Source: Pseudomonadota bacterium
GTDB taxonomy: Bacteria; Pseudomonadota; Gammaproteobacteria; Steroidobacterales; Steroidobacteraceae
Length of the DNA stretch: 38,544 nt
Assembly (NCBI GenBank): GCA_025357635.1
Contig: JANXOV010000012.1
Coordinates: forward strand, 1 to 38,544
Direction: 5' to 3'
The notes beneath the pieces were generated by a model. That model saw nothing but the letters and a program-made list of their open reading frames with translations, was not told where the DNA came from and searched no databases. This document shows, piece by piece, positions 26,035 to 34,240 of this stretch. The position numbers and the translations under genes are program-made. The number at the start of each line of letters is the position of its first letter. Position 1 is the first letter of the stretch.

Positions 26035-26595
26035 CTATTTGGCGTGACTCGTCGAACCCAGATCGGCCTGAATCATCTTGGCATGTTCAAGGTGACGCAG
26101 AAACAGAGGCTGCGCGCCTTGCAATGCAGCCTTCAGTTCCGCATTGGCGGCACTTGGGATCAACACGGTCTCGACAGCGCCGGTGACAGTGGCGTGGTAG
26201 CTCACCTCGTTGTCGACGTAGAAGCTATCGAAGGCCGGACCGCGCAGCGATTTCAGCTTGATCGTCACATCAGCCGCGCCCTTGTTGAGGCCGATGCTGG
26301 TGGGGCTGTCTTCGGCGGTCACATTCAACTTGGCGGCCAGGCCGATAACGCTCTGCTGAACGGCCGAGTGGTCCGTAACCATGCGCTGCGCAAATTCTCG
26401 AACAGCTTTGTTCTTGGACTTCTCCAGCGCGATTTTGCCGTAGCTCACGTCGATCGCATCCGCCGCGAGCACGATGCCGACGATCTGCGCATCATTAGGT
26501 CCGTCGCCGGCGTTGGCGACATTGGTTACGGACACCGTTGAACCGAGCCAAAGGGCAGCTACGGCGGTTATTGAGAAATTCTTCGTGATGTGCAT
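26035..26595 (-). CDS. exported DUF4142 protein
   Basis: A 186 aa helical secreted protein. The signal peptide ends near NVANA (about residue 29). The mature part is a DUF4142 four-helix, ferritin-like bundle: DAIDVSYGKIALEKSKNKAVREFAQRMVTDH, here cut only in description, is the diagnostic helix pair with its conserved FAxxMxxDH ending. The second His-containing helix is FYVDNEVSYHATV. DUF4142 proteins are periplasmic and often appear near stress or metal genes. The function is not established. The cupredoxin gene starts 17 bp after its stop. Confidence 0.86.
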   Translation of the reverse strand: MHITKNFSITAVAALWLGSTVSVTNVANAGDGPNDAQIVGIVLAADAIDVSYGKIALEKSKNKAVREFAQRMVTDHSAVQQSVIGLAAKLNVTAEDSPTSIGLNKGAADVTIKLKSLRGPAFDSFYVDNEVSYHATVTGAVETVLIPSAANAELKAALQGAQPLFLRHLEHAKMIQADLGSTSHAK

Positions 26596-26640
26596 CTTTA
26601 TGTTCCTTGAGGTTGATTTACAGAGGCTTGTCGGGAAACG

Positions 26641-27192
26641 TCAGGCTGCCAATTTGGTCGTGGCGCTGACGAGCGGAAAATCAATAACGGTGTTGGCGAC
26701 GTGATTGAAATAGTTCGTGAACACGTTCATGCCCACGTGCGCAACAATTTCCACGACTTCGGCATCGCCGAACCCCGCGGCTCGCACTGTGGCGAGTTGC
26801 GTGTCGCTGACACGACCGCGGTTTTTCAGCACCGCTCGGGCGAATTCGAGCGCAGCCTGGGTCTTGGTGTTTTCCGACCGCCCGAGTAAGTTGTTGGCGG
26901 CCTCGGCGGCGGTGAGTCCCGCGCCCTTGCCCGTCAGCGTGTGCGCAGAGGCGCAGTAGTCGCAGCCGTTTTCGCCAGCCGTCACGAGTGCGATCTGCTC
27001 GCGCAGTGCGGCGGTGAGCGAGCCGGTGGCGAGAGCTTCGGCCTGTGCCAGGTAAGCCGCCAAGGCTGCGGTCGAATGTGCAAGTGTTGAAAACAGGTTC
27101 GGCACCATTCCAATCTTTTTTTGTGCGGCCTCTAGCAGAGACTTAGATGCGGCCGGGGCGTCGGCGAGGGGCAGGGCATTGATACGTTGCAT
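26641..27192 (-). CDS. AhpD-like carboxymuconolactone decarboxylase family protein
   Basis: A 183 aa alkylhydroperoxidase-D-like protein. The redox CxxC with its partner His is present in NGCDYCASAHTLTG. The surrounding helices (LREQIALVTAGE and EAANNLLGR) are as usual for peroxidase-related members. It probably reduces organic peroxides or serves as a thiol redox enzyme in the cytoplasm. The frame opens 32 codons upstream, inside the regulator's operator region. ATG at 27192, with GGAG seven bases before it, is clearly better. It is the first gene of the leftward cluster and is divergent from an AraC regulator. Confidence 0.9.
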   Translation of the reverse strand: MQRINALPLADAPAASKSLLEAAQKKIGMVPNLFSTLAHSTAALAAYLAQAEALATGSLTAALREQIALVTAGENGCDYCASAHTLTGKGAGLTAAEAANNLLGRSENTKTQAALEFARAVLKNRGRVSDTQLATVRAAGFGDAEVVEIVAHVGMNVFTNYFNHVANTVIDFPLVSATTKLAA

Positions 27193-27255
27193 GTGAATCT
27201 CCAGATGAATGGCCGTAGGTTGGGTTTCGAGGGCCTGACTTTGCACCCATTTTCG

Positions 27256-27306
27256 ATACGAGTGATGATAAGAAGTCTCGTATGACATACTGATCGTCTC
27301 ATATGG
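27256..27306. promoter_or_regulatory. triple half-site operator between ahpD-like gene and araC-like gene
   Basis: ATACGAG (27256-27262) is an exact inverted copy of CTCGTAT (27277-27283). The latter is part of GTCTCGTATG (27275-27284), which recurs in direct orientation as GTCTCATATG (27296-27305), 21 bp further on and overlapping the regulator's ATG. Two-turn spacing and direct repeats are the form expected for an AraC-family protein. Control of both divergent genes, including autorepression, is inferred. Confidence 0.6.
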
Positions 27307-28133
27307 ACGCTCTCTCCACGCTTCTCGATCAATTCACGCTCAATGCACGCGTGTTCTTTGCAGGGTCCCTTTGCGATACGTCGTCGTTCGCCAGGCAGCC
27401 GGAATTGGGTGCTATCCACGTTCTGCGGGGCGGGCATCTCCGGTTGGATCAAGAGAACGGCGAATCGGTTGAAGTAACTGAACCCGCAATACTCTTTTTT
27501 GCACGGCCCCTCGCGCACAAGTTCCACGTCAATCGGCAAACCGGCGCGGAACTCGTGTGTGGGTGGATTGATCTCGGCGCCGGTCTAGGCAATCCGCTGC
27601 TGCGCGGCCTGCCTGAACTCATTCTTGTACCGTTGGCGAGCATCCCCGGGATCGATGCCACACTTACCATGTTGTTCGACGAGGCTTTCGCTTCGCTCCC
27701 CGGCAGACAGGCGGCGTTGAACCGATTGATCGAATACGTCTTGGTGCTGTTGCTCCGCCACGCGATGCGGAGCAATCTCGTCGCAGGCAGTCTGCTTGCG
27801 GCGCTCGCTGATCCTCGCCTGAGCAAAGCGGTTGTCGCTATGCACGACAAGCCCGAACAACCCTGGTCGGTTGCCTTATTGGCCCGCGAGGCGGGCATGT
27901 CACGGGCGCGCTTCGCCGCGCACTTTCGCGAGGTAACCAACGTCACACCGCTGGACTATCTGACTGATTGGCGCATGAGCCTCGCGCAGCGTCTGCTCAA
28001 GCGTGGCATGCCGCTCAAACTGATCGCGCCGCGGGTCGGGTACGCAAGTCCGGTTGCATTGGCGCGAGTGTTCTCTCAACGCGTGGGCGTCACTCCCGCC
28101 CGGTGGCAATTGGGAAGCAAGCCCCCGCGTTGA
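27303..28133 (+). CDS. AraC-family transcriptional regulator with N-terminal cupin domain
   Basis: A 276 aa regulator. Residues about 10-150 form a cupin-like ligand domain (GHLRLDQENGESVEVTEPAILFF). Residues about 185-272 are the double helix-turn-helix: VALLAREAGMSRARFAAHFRE, then LKLIAPRVGYASPVALARVFSQ, ending GVTPARW. The cupin_6 type is common in regulators placed next to redox or hydroperoxidase genes, as here. The start at 27303 lies inside a putative binding half-site, which points to autoregulation. The inducer is not known. Confidence 0.92.
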   Translation: MDALSTLLDQFTLNARVFFAGSLCDTSSFARQPELGAIHVLRGGHLRLDQENGESVEVTEPAILFFARPLAHKFHVNRQTGAELVCGWIDLGAGLGNPLLRGLPELILVPLASIPGIDATLTMLFDEAFASLPGRQAALNRLIEYVLVLLLRHAMRSNLVAGSLLAALADPRLSKAVVAMHDKPEQPWSVALLAREAGMSRARFAAHFREVTNVTPLDYLTDWRMSLAQRLLKRGMPLKLIAPRVGYASPVALARVFSQRVGVTPARWQLGSKPPR

Positions 28134-28213
28134 GTATCCGGTATTGGAGGCGCACACTCTGCGCAGCACTCGAAGCCGGATCCAGTAAACCGCGCCAACT
28201 CTTCGGGGACACG

Positions 28214-29578
28214 ATGAGCAGCGACCCAGCAACGCCAGGCAATACGATGCAGCGTGATCCGGCGCGTGTACGTGAGAGTTCCGCCATGAAGCGCGCGCTG
28301 ATGGGGCTCGCTGGCGGCGGTATCGAATGGTACGACTTCCTGCTCTACGGCACGGCCTCCGCGCTGGTGTTTCCGGCGCTGTTCTTTCCGGCGACCCTGC
28401 CGCCCTTCGTCGCACTGATCGCCTCGTTCAGCACTTTCGCCGTGGGGTTCGTGGCGCGGCCGTTTGGCGCCGTCCTGTTCGGGCACCTGGGTGACAGGGT
28501 GGGGCGCAAGACAACGCTCGCCGCTGCCTTGGTCCTGATGGGCACGGCGACGACGCTCATCGCCTTCCTTCCGACGTATCACTCTGTCGGCGTATTCGCT
28601 CCGCTTGCCCTGGTGCTGCTGAGGCTGTTGCAGGGTCTCGCCGTCGGAGGCCAGTGGGGTGGCGCAACCCTGCTCGCAACGGAGAATGCGCCTCCGTCCA
28701 AGCGAGGCCTGTATGGCAGCATCACGCAGTTGGGCGTGCCGGCGGGCGTTTTGCTGGCCAACATCGCCTTCCTCACGGCGAGCGGCGCCACGACGCCCGA
28801 AGCGTTCATGGCCTACGGCTGGCGCATTCCGTTTGCCTTGAGCATCGTGCTGGTGGGCCTCGGACTGTTCATGCACTTTCGTCTCGAGGAGACGGTGGCT
28901 TTTCGTCTGCAGAGTGGCCCCAAGGCTCAGTCACCCATACTCGAGGCGCTGCGTCAGTATCCCGCACGGATTCTGCTGGCCGCCGCCGCCAGCGTCCCGT
29001 CCAACGTGAGTTTCTACATCGGTATCACGTACGCAGTCGCTTACGGAACCAGTGCAACGGGCCTGCAGCTGCCGCGCAGCACGATGCTCGGGGCCGTATT
29101 GGTCAGCTGTCTGATTTCCGCACCCGTGACGTTGCTGGCCGGCGCATTGTCCGATCGCTACGGGCGTCGCCGCATCATCATGGCCGGCATCCTGTTTCAG
29201 GGCGCCTGGGTCTTCGGGTTCTTTCAACTGATCGAGACTCGCTCGTTCTTATGGATCAGCGCGGCACTCACGGTCTCCGGCGTTTTCAATTGCCTGATGT
29301 ACGGTCCGTTGGCCGCGATGTTCGCGGAACTCTTTGACACCCGCGTTCGCTACTCGGCAATGTCGCTGGCGTATCAGATCAGCGCCATCGTCGGCGGCGG
29401 TTTCGCGCCCATCATCGCAACCGTCTTGTTTGCCAGGTATCACACCAACATGTGGATGGCAGCTTACATGGCCGCTGTCTGCGCGCTGTCGCTGGCCTGC
29501 GTGAGCAAGCTCACGGAAACCCGAGGGATAGAGCTTGCAAAACCCGCGCCCCCGCCGGGCGCTGTCCTTCGCACTTGA
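28214..29578 (+). CDS. MHS-family (major facilitator) proton symporter
   Basis: Inner-membrane transporter of 454 aa with about 12 hydrophobic helices. The metabolite:H+ symporter signature GIEWYDFLLYGTASALVF opens the first helix, and the loop motif GHLGDRVGRKTTL follows helix 2. RLLQGLAVGGQWGGATLLATENAP is the conserved helix 4 block. The open frame begins at 27968 inside the regulator, but ATG 28214 is where MHS-like sequence begins. Members carry carboxylates, aromatic acids or osmolytes. The cargo is unknown, and no catabolic genes lie beside it. Confidence 0.9.
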   Translation: MSSDPATPGNTMQRDPARVRESSAMKRALMGLAGGGIEWYDFLLYGTASALVFPALFFPATLPPFVALIASFSTFAVGFVARPFGAVLFGHLGDRVGRKTTLAAALVLMGTATTLIAFLPTYHSVGVFAPLALVLLRLLQGLAVGGQWGGATLLATENAPPSKRGLYGSITQLGVPAGVLLANIAFLTASGATTPEAFMAYGWRIPFALSIVLVGLGLFMHFRLEETVAFRLQSGPKAQSPILEALRQYPARILLAAAASVPSNVSFYIGITYAVAYGTSATGLQLPRSTMLGAVLVSCLISAPVTLLAGALSDRYGRRRIIMAGILFQGAWVFGFFQLIETRSFLWISAALTVSGVFNCLMYGPLAAMFAELFDTRVRYSAMSLAYQISAIVGGGFAPIIATVLFARYHTNMWMAAYMAAVCALSLACVSKLTETRGIELAKPAPPPGAVLRT

Positions 29579-29587
29579 GCTTTGGCG

Positions 29588-30919
29588 CTAACGCGCCGTC
29601 GTCGGGCTTGCCGCGCCTGCCGCGCGCGTCGTCAGCGCGGCGAACAGCAGATTGCGAAACTCGCGGTCGGTCCGCTGCGGGGCTTTATTGCCGCTCGGAT
29701 CGATCTGGGTCAATAGCACGGCGACCAGCCCGGATGCGGGGCTCGCGATCCAATGCGTGTCGAGTGCACCGCCCCAGCTGAAGTCGCCGGCATAGCCTGC
29801 CTGCGGCGCGCGGCGCGTATCCAGTTCGACGCCAACCCCGAGACCGTACCCGAGACCGACCGAGTCGCTTCCCCAGTACTTGAACATTGCATCTTCGGGG
29901 ACTTGATTGGAGATCATGAGCGCGACCGTGACGGGTGAGAGGTATTGACGGCCTTCGAAGCGGCCGCCGTTTGCCAGCATCTGCGCGAAGCGCAGGTAGT
30001 CGCCGGCGGTGGAGATCAATCCGCCGCCGCCGGAAGGCCAGCGCTCGGTGTTCGTCGGGTCACGGAGCAAGGGGGAGTCGCTCGGTATCAGGCCGCCGTC
30101 AACGCCGTGTTTGTACACGGTTGCCAGCAATGGCTGGGCCGTCGCCGGCAGGTAGAAGCCGGTAGCGCGCATCTTGAGCGGCGCGAACAGGCGCTGCTCA
30201 AGAAACCGCTCGAACGGCATTCCTGAGACGACCTCGACGAGACGCCCCAGCACATCGTCGGCATAGCTGTAGCGCCAGTTCTCCCCAGGGTGAAAGTACA
30301 GCGGCATGGTGGCAAGCAGGCGGATCTTGTCAGCGAGGATTCCCGGGGACGCAAGATCAAGTGCGCCATAGGCTTTGCCGAGCGGCGTGTTGCGGTCGAA
30401 GCCAGCCGCATAGCCCAGACCGCTCGAATGCGTCAGCAGATCGCGGATCGTGATGTCGCGCCGCACCGGCTCGGTGGTCAGATTGCCATCGGCACTGGTG
30501 CCGGTGTAGACGCGCGGATGGGCGAATTCCGGCAAGAATCCGGCCACCGGGTCATCGAGCAGGAACCGGCCCTCCTCGTAGAGCATCAGTACCGCGACGC
30601 TTGTCACGGGCTTGGTCATGCTCGCAATCCGAAAGCGCGTGTCCAGCGTCATCGGTACGCGGCGCTCAAGGTCGCGAAAGCCGATCGCTTTCGAATACAC
30701 GAGCTTTCCGCCCCGCGCCACCAGCAGCGTGTAGCCCGCCGCGGACCCTCGCGTGACCTCGCCGGCAAAATGGGCTCCCAGGCGATCAAGCCTTTCACTC
30801 AACAGGCCCACTGATTCTGGGCTGGCGGCCGGCAGCGGGCCTGCGTTACTCTCGTCCGCGCGGGCGATCGAGGCCGCGCCGGCCAGGAGCGCGGCGAGAA
30901 TCAGTGGTACGGTACGCAT
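29588..30919 (-). CDS. exported beta-lactamase-related serine hydrolase, family VIII esterase-like
   Basis: A 443 aa protein with a signal peptide ending near SIARA (about residue 21). The nucleophile motif is S100-M-T-K103 in RIASMTKPVTS. The second motif is a Tyr at 217 in NWRYSYADDVLG; the usual YSN is replaced by YSY. A WGG box sits near the C-terminus (GDFSWGGALDTHW). SxxK plus Tyr plus WxG is the family VIII carboxylesterase pattern, so ester rather than beta-lactam hydrolysis is more likely. AAGGAAC precedes the ATG. It is divergent from the quinoprotein gene, with convergent MHS transport on the other side. Confidence 0.88.
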   Translation of the reverse strand: MRTVPLILAALLAGAASIARADESNAGPLPAASPESVGLLSERLDRLGAHFAGEVTRGSAAGYTLLVARGGKLVYSKAIGFRDLERRVPMTLDTRFRIASMTKPVTSVAVLMLYEEGRFLLDDPVAGFLPEFAHPRVYTGTSADGNLTTEPVRRDITIRDLLTHSSGLGYAAGFDRNTPLGKAYGALDLASPGILADKIRLLATMPLYFHPGENWRYSYADDVLGRLVEVVSGMPFERFLEQRLFAPLKMRATGFYLPATAQPLLATVYKHGVDGGLIPSDSPLLRDPTNTERWPSGGGGLISTAGDYLRFAQMLANGGRFEGRQYLSPVTVALMISNQVPEDAMFKYWGSDSVGLGYGLGVGVELDTRRAPQAGYAGDFSWGGALDTHWIASPASGLVAVLLTQIDPSGNKAPQRTDREFRNLLFAALTTRAAGAASPTTAR

Positions 30920-30997
30920 TGCTGTCAGTTCCTTTGTATCGATTGCGTGAGTCTAGCCAATCGCCACGAAGAGTGTCCGACTTCAATGGAGACCACC

Positions 30998-33145
30998 ATG
31001 CATGTTCAGTCGTCAACATTCCGCCGCCGTCTACTCATTCCGATGATGCTTGCCGCGATGGCAGCATTTGCGGCGGGAGTCACAGCGTCAGCCGACGCGC
31101 CGGCCGCCAACGCCAACAGCAGCAGCGTTTCGCATATCCGCGCCGTGACTGCCAAGGTCGACGCCAACATGATCCGCGCGAATGCCGCCAGCACGAAGGA
31201 CTGGCCGACCTATGGACTCAACTATGCCGAGACGCGTTACAGCCAGCTGCGGCAGATCACGGAAGCGAACGTCAAGAATCTCGGTCTGGTGTGGAGCTAC
31301 GATCTGGAATCTGCCCGCGGCGTGGAAGCCACGCCGCTGGTCGTCGATGGAATCATGTTCGTAACGGCGCCTTGGAGCATCGTCCATGCGATCGATGTGC
31401 GCACGGGCAAGCGTCTGTGGTCCTACGATCCCAAGGTTCGGCGCGATCTTGGCTACAAGGCCTGCTGCGATGTCGTCAATCGCGGCGTCGCGCTCTACAA
31501 AGGCAAGGTCTTCGTCGGCGCCCTTGATGGCCGCCTGATCGCACTCGATGCCGCGACCGGCAAGCCGCGCTGGGCCGTCGACACGGTCATCGACTCCAAG
31601 CGTGCCTACACCATCACCGGCGCGCCGCGCGTTTTCAACGGCAACGTCGTGATCGGCAATAGCGGTGCGGAATACGACGTGCGCGGCTATCTCACTGCCT
31701 ATGACGCCGAATCGGGCAAGCAGAAATGGCGTTGGTTCACGGTGCCGGGCGACCCCGGCAAGCCGTTTGAAAATGAAGCGATGGCAAGGGCTGCCAAGAC
31801 CTGGGATCCGAGCGTCAAGTACTGGGCGGCGGGTGGTGGAGGGACGGTCTGGGACACGATGACGTTCGATCCGCAACTCAACCTGATGTACTTCGGCACC
31901 GGCAATGGCTTGCCCTGGAGCCGAAACATGCGCAGTCCCCGCGGCGACGACAACCTTTACCTCGACTCGCTCGTCGCCTTGAACGCGGACACCGGTGAGT
32001 ACGCGTGGCACTACCAGGAAACGCCGGGTGACAACTGGGACTATGACTCGACACAGCCGATGATTCTGGCGGATCTGCAGATTGCCGGTCAACCGCGCAA
32101 GGTCATTCTGCATGCGCCGAAGAATGGCTTTTTCTTTGTCATTGACCGTTCCAACGGACAGTTCATCTCGGCGACGAAGTTCACCGACGTCAACTGGGCC
32201 ACGGCTTACGATGCCAACGGCCGGCCTGTCGAGATCGCCGCCGCGCGTGGTGACAAACCTTACGACAGCATTCCCGGCCCCAACGGCGCTCACAGCTGGC
32301 ATTCGATGTCGTTCAATCCGCAGACCGGGCTCGTGTACCTGCCGGTGCAGAACATTCCGTTGAATCTGGCGGACGATAAAAACTGGAGCTTCAACTCCAA
32401 TAGGCCGGGCCAGTTCTTTTCGGGCATGGGCTGGAACCTCGCGATGTTTGCAAACGCGGTGCCGCCTGAGAGCAAACCCTTCGGGCGCCTCATCGCATGG
32501 GATCCCGTGGCGAAAAAGGAAGCCTGGCGCCTCGAGCACGTCTCGCCGTGGAATGGCGGCACGCTCACGAGCGCCGGCAATCTGGTCTTCGAAGGCACCG
32601 CGGACGGACGTTTCATCGCCGTCAACGCGCGGACGGGTGAGAAGCTGTGGGAGTCGCCCGTGGGCACCGGCATCGTGGCGGCGCCCGTCACTTACGAAGT
32701 CGACGGCGTGCAATACGTTTCGATCGCAGTGGGCTGGGGTGGCGTGTATGGTCAGTCGCATCGGGCGACCGATCAGCAGGCCCCAGGCAGGGTGTACACC
32801 TTTGCGCTGGGTGGCCGGGCACCGCTGCCCGAGAACGTCAAGTACACGATGAGCGCGCTGGTGGCCGGCGTGAAATACGATCCCGCGCACGTGGGGCAGG
32901 GCCAGTTGCTCTATGTCAGCAACTGCGTGATGTGCCACGGCGTGCCGGGGGTGGATCGCGGCGGCAACATCCGCAATCTCGGCTACGTGGGTGCCGAGGT
33001 CATTTCGAATCTCGATTCGTTCGTCTTCAATGGCCCGCAGGTCTCGCAAGGCATGCCCGACTTCACCGGCAAGCTGACCGCGGAGGAGGTCACAAAGATC
33101 AAGGCTTTCATTCAGGGCACGGCCGATGCGATCAGACCAAAGTAA
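30998..33145 (+). CDS. PQQ-dependent alcohol dehydrogenase with C-terminal cytochrome c (quinohaemoprotein)
   Basis: Periplasmic type II quinohaemoprotein of 715 aa. After the signal peptide (RRRLLIPMMLAAMAAFAAGV), an eight-bladed propeller carries vicinal cysteines C156-C157 (KACCDVV), the metal-ligand blocks NSGAEYDVRGY and GTGNGLPWSRNMRSP, and the catalytic Asp348 in GDNWDYDSTQP. Asp350, two residues on, is the extra acidic ligand typical of lanthanide-dependent enzymes. The cytochrome c domain at the end has C643-V-M-C646-H647 and a later Met in QGMPDFTG. ATG 30998 has GGAG six bases before it; in-frame upstream starts at 30947 and 30986 are less likely. It oxidises alcohols and passes electrons to its own haem. 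Confidence 0.93.
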   Translation: MHVQSSTFRRRLLIPMMLAAMAAFAAGVTASADAPAANANSSSVSHIRAVTAKVDANMIRANAASTKDWPTYGLNYAETRYSQLRQITEANVKNLGLVWSYDLESARGVEATPLVVDGIMFVTAPWSIVHAIDVRTGKRLWSYDPKVRRDLGYKACCDVVNRGVALYKGKVFVGALDGRLIALDAATGKPRWAVDTVIDSKRAYTITGAPRVFNGNVVIGNSGAEYDVRGYLTAYDAESGKQKWRWFTVPGDPGKPFENEAMARAAKTWDPSVKYWAAGGGGTVWDTMTFDPQLNLMYFGTGNGLPWSRNMRSPRGDDNLYLDSLVALNADTGEYAWHYQETPGDNWDYDSTQPMILADLQIAGQPRKVILHAPKNGFFFVIDRSNGQFISATKFTDVNWATAYDANGRPVEIAAARGDKPYDSIPGPNGAHSWHSMSFNPQTGLVYLPVQNIPLNLADDKNWSFNSNRPGQFFSGMGWNLAMFANAVPPESKPFGRLIAWDPVAKKEAWRLEHVSPWNGGTLTSAGNLVFEGTADGRFIAVNARTGEKLWESPVGTGIVAAPVTYEVDGVQYVSIAVGWGGVYGQSHRATDQQAPGRVYTFALGGRAPLPENVKYTMSALVAGVKYDPAHVGQGQLLYVSNCVMCHGVPGVDRGGNIRNLGYVGAEVISNLDSFVFNGPQVSQGMPDFTGKLTAEEVTKIKAFIQGTADAIRPK

Positions 33146-33274
33146 GCAGGTTTGACCACTCAACCTCAGGATGCCGCTGGAAGGGTGCTGATTGAGCAAG
33201 ATCGGCCAAGACCCGCCGGTGACCCTTCCTATTTTGTTGCCATAAAGCTGCCGCACGCGAATGCAGGGAATGGA

Positions 33275-33937
33275 TCAAACCCGGAAGTTAGACTCTAACG
33301 GCATCGACATGCCCGTCCAGCGGGTGGAATTCGACACCTGATAGCCATCGAACTCTTCGCATCGAATGTCCTCTCTATTTACTCCAAGTGGTTGCAATAT
33401 CTGGCGCATTGCTTCGACCATGTTGGGCGGTCCCACGACCTAGAAAATCGGTTTTGGCAGATCGCCAACCATGTCTTTCACCAAACATCCGCTGATCACG
33501 CCCGTTTGGTTTGGCCACGTGCGACTCGACAGGTGCATGGCCGTCATGGTCGCTACCAGGCGAAAATTCGAGTTCTGCTCTTCTAGCTGTTGTAGTTCCG
33601 CAAGAAATGCGGCCTCTTCCGGACGTCGGTTAGAGTAGATCAGGATCAGGCGTTGCGACGACTGCACCTGGGTTGCCTGCCGCAATATGCTAATAAATGG
33701 CGTAATGCCAATGCCACCCGCGATGAACACCGCAGCGCGCGCTGGGTTCTCATGTAGACCGAACGATCCGAAGGGTCCGTCGATGCTAACGGACGAGCCT
33801 ATAGGTAGTGATTTCAGAGTCCGCTTGAAAACGCTGTCTCGCATGCGCGTAGCTATAACTAGTTGGTCCTCGAACGGCGCGCTAACGATTGAAAAAGCGT
33901 GCCGGAGTTCCTGCTTGCCAGTGCTGGCGGGTTGGTC
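33275..33937 (-). pseudogene. truncated ferredoxin-NADP reductase-like gene with in-frame amber stop
   Basis: C-terminal two-thirds of an FAD/NAD-binding oxidoreductase. Visible parts are the FAD-binding RHAFSIVSAPFED, the strands ATRMRDSVFKRTLKSLPIG and IDGPFGSFGLH, the NAD-binding FIAGGIGITPFISI, and YSNRRPEEAAFL. A TAG at 33440-33442 falls where the family has an aromatic residue (PIF-stop-VVGPPNMVEAMRQ). Beyond it the same frame continues through the C-terminal EEFDGY and stops at 33275. The N-terminal part of the FAD domain is absent: homology ends at about 33937, a few bases from the LysR remnant. Both the nonsense codon and the truncation mark it as dead. Confidence 0.8.
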
Positions 33938-33943
33938 TGCGAT

Positions 33944-34240
33944 TGGACCTTTGTCGCCAATGACAGTGCGGAAGTGAGTCTCGCGACGCTCGCGCCGCGC
34001 CTTCGAAGCAGCAATACAAACTTGTGGCGGCAGGCCGCTATCGCCGGGCTCGGCGTTGTGCGCATGCCAGCATTTTTCGGCGAGCAGGAAGTGAGCTCGG
34101 GGCAATTGCAGCGACTGTTAGTCAACTACCCCTGTACGTCACTCGCTATCTACGCACTCGTGCCCGCCAAAAGATTGATGCCGAAGAAGGCGCGCTTGTT
34201 TCTGGATGAACTCGAGCGGCACGTCAAACGAAGCGCCTGA
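33944..34240 (+). pseudogene. C-terminal remnant of a LysR-family regulator
   Basis: The last 98 codons of a LysR-type regulator. WTFVANDSAEVSLATLAPRLRS is the domain II strand block, followed by NTNLWRQAAIAGLGVVRMPAFF and IYALVPAKRLMPKKARLFLDEL at the end. The helix-turn-helix half and most of the ligand domain are missing. The open frame reaches back to an ATG at 33899, but residues before the Trp at 33944 are antisense to the oxidoreductase remnant and do not fit the family. The orientation makes it the former divergent partner of that gene. It cannot bind DNA in this form. Confidence 0.78.

Noticed and set aside
31088-33256. A 722-codon open frame antisense to the quinoprotein.
   Set aside because: It mirrors the third-position bias of the real gene, which has complete PQQ and haem motifs; the antisense product has no domain pattern.
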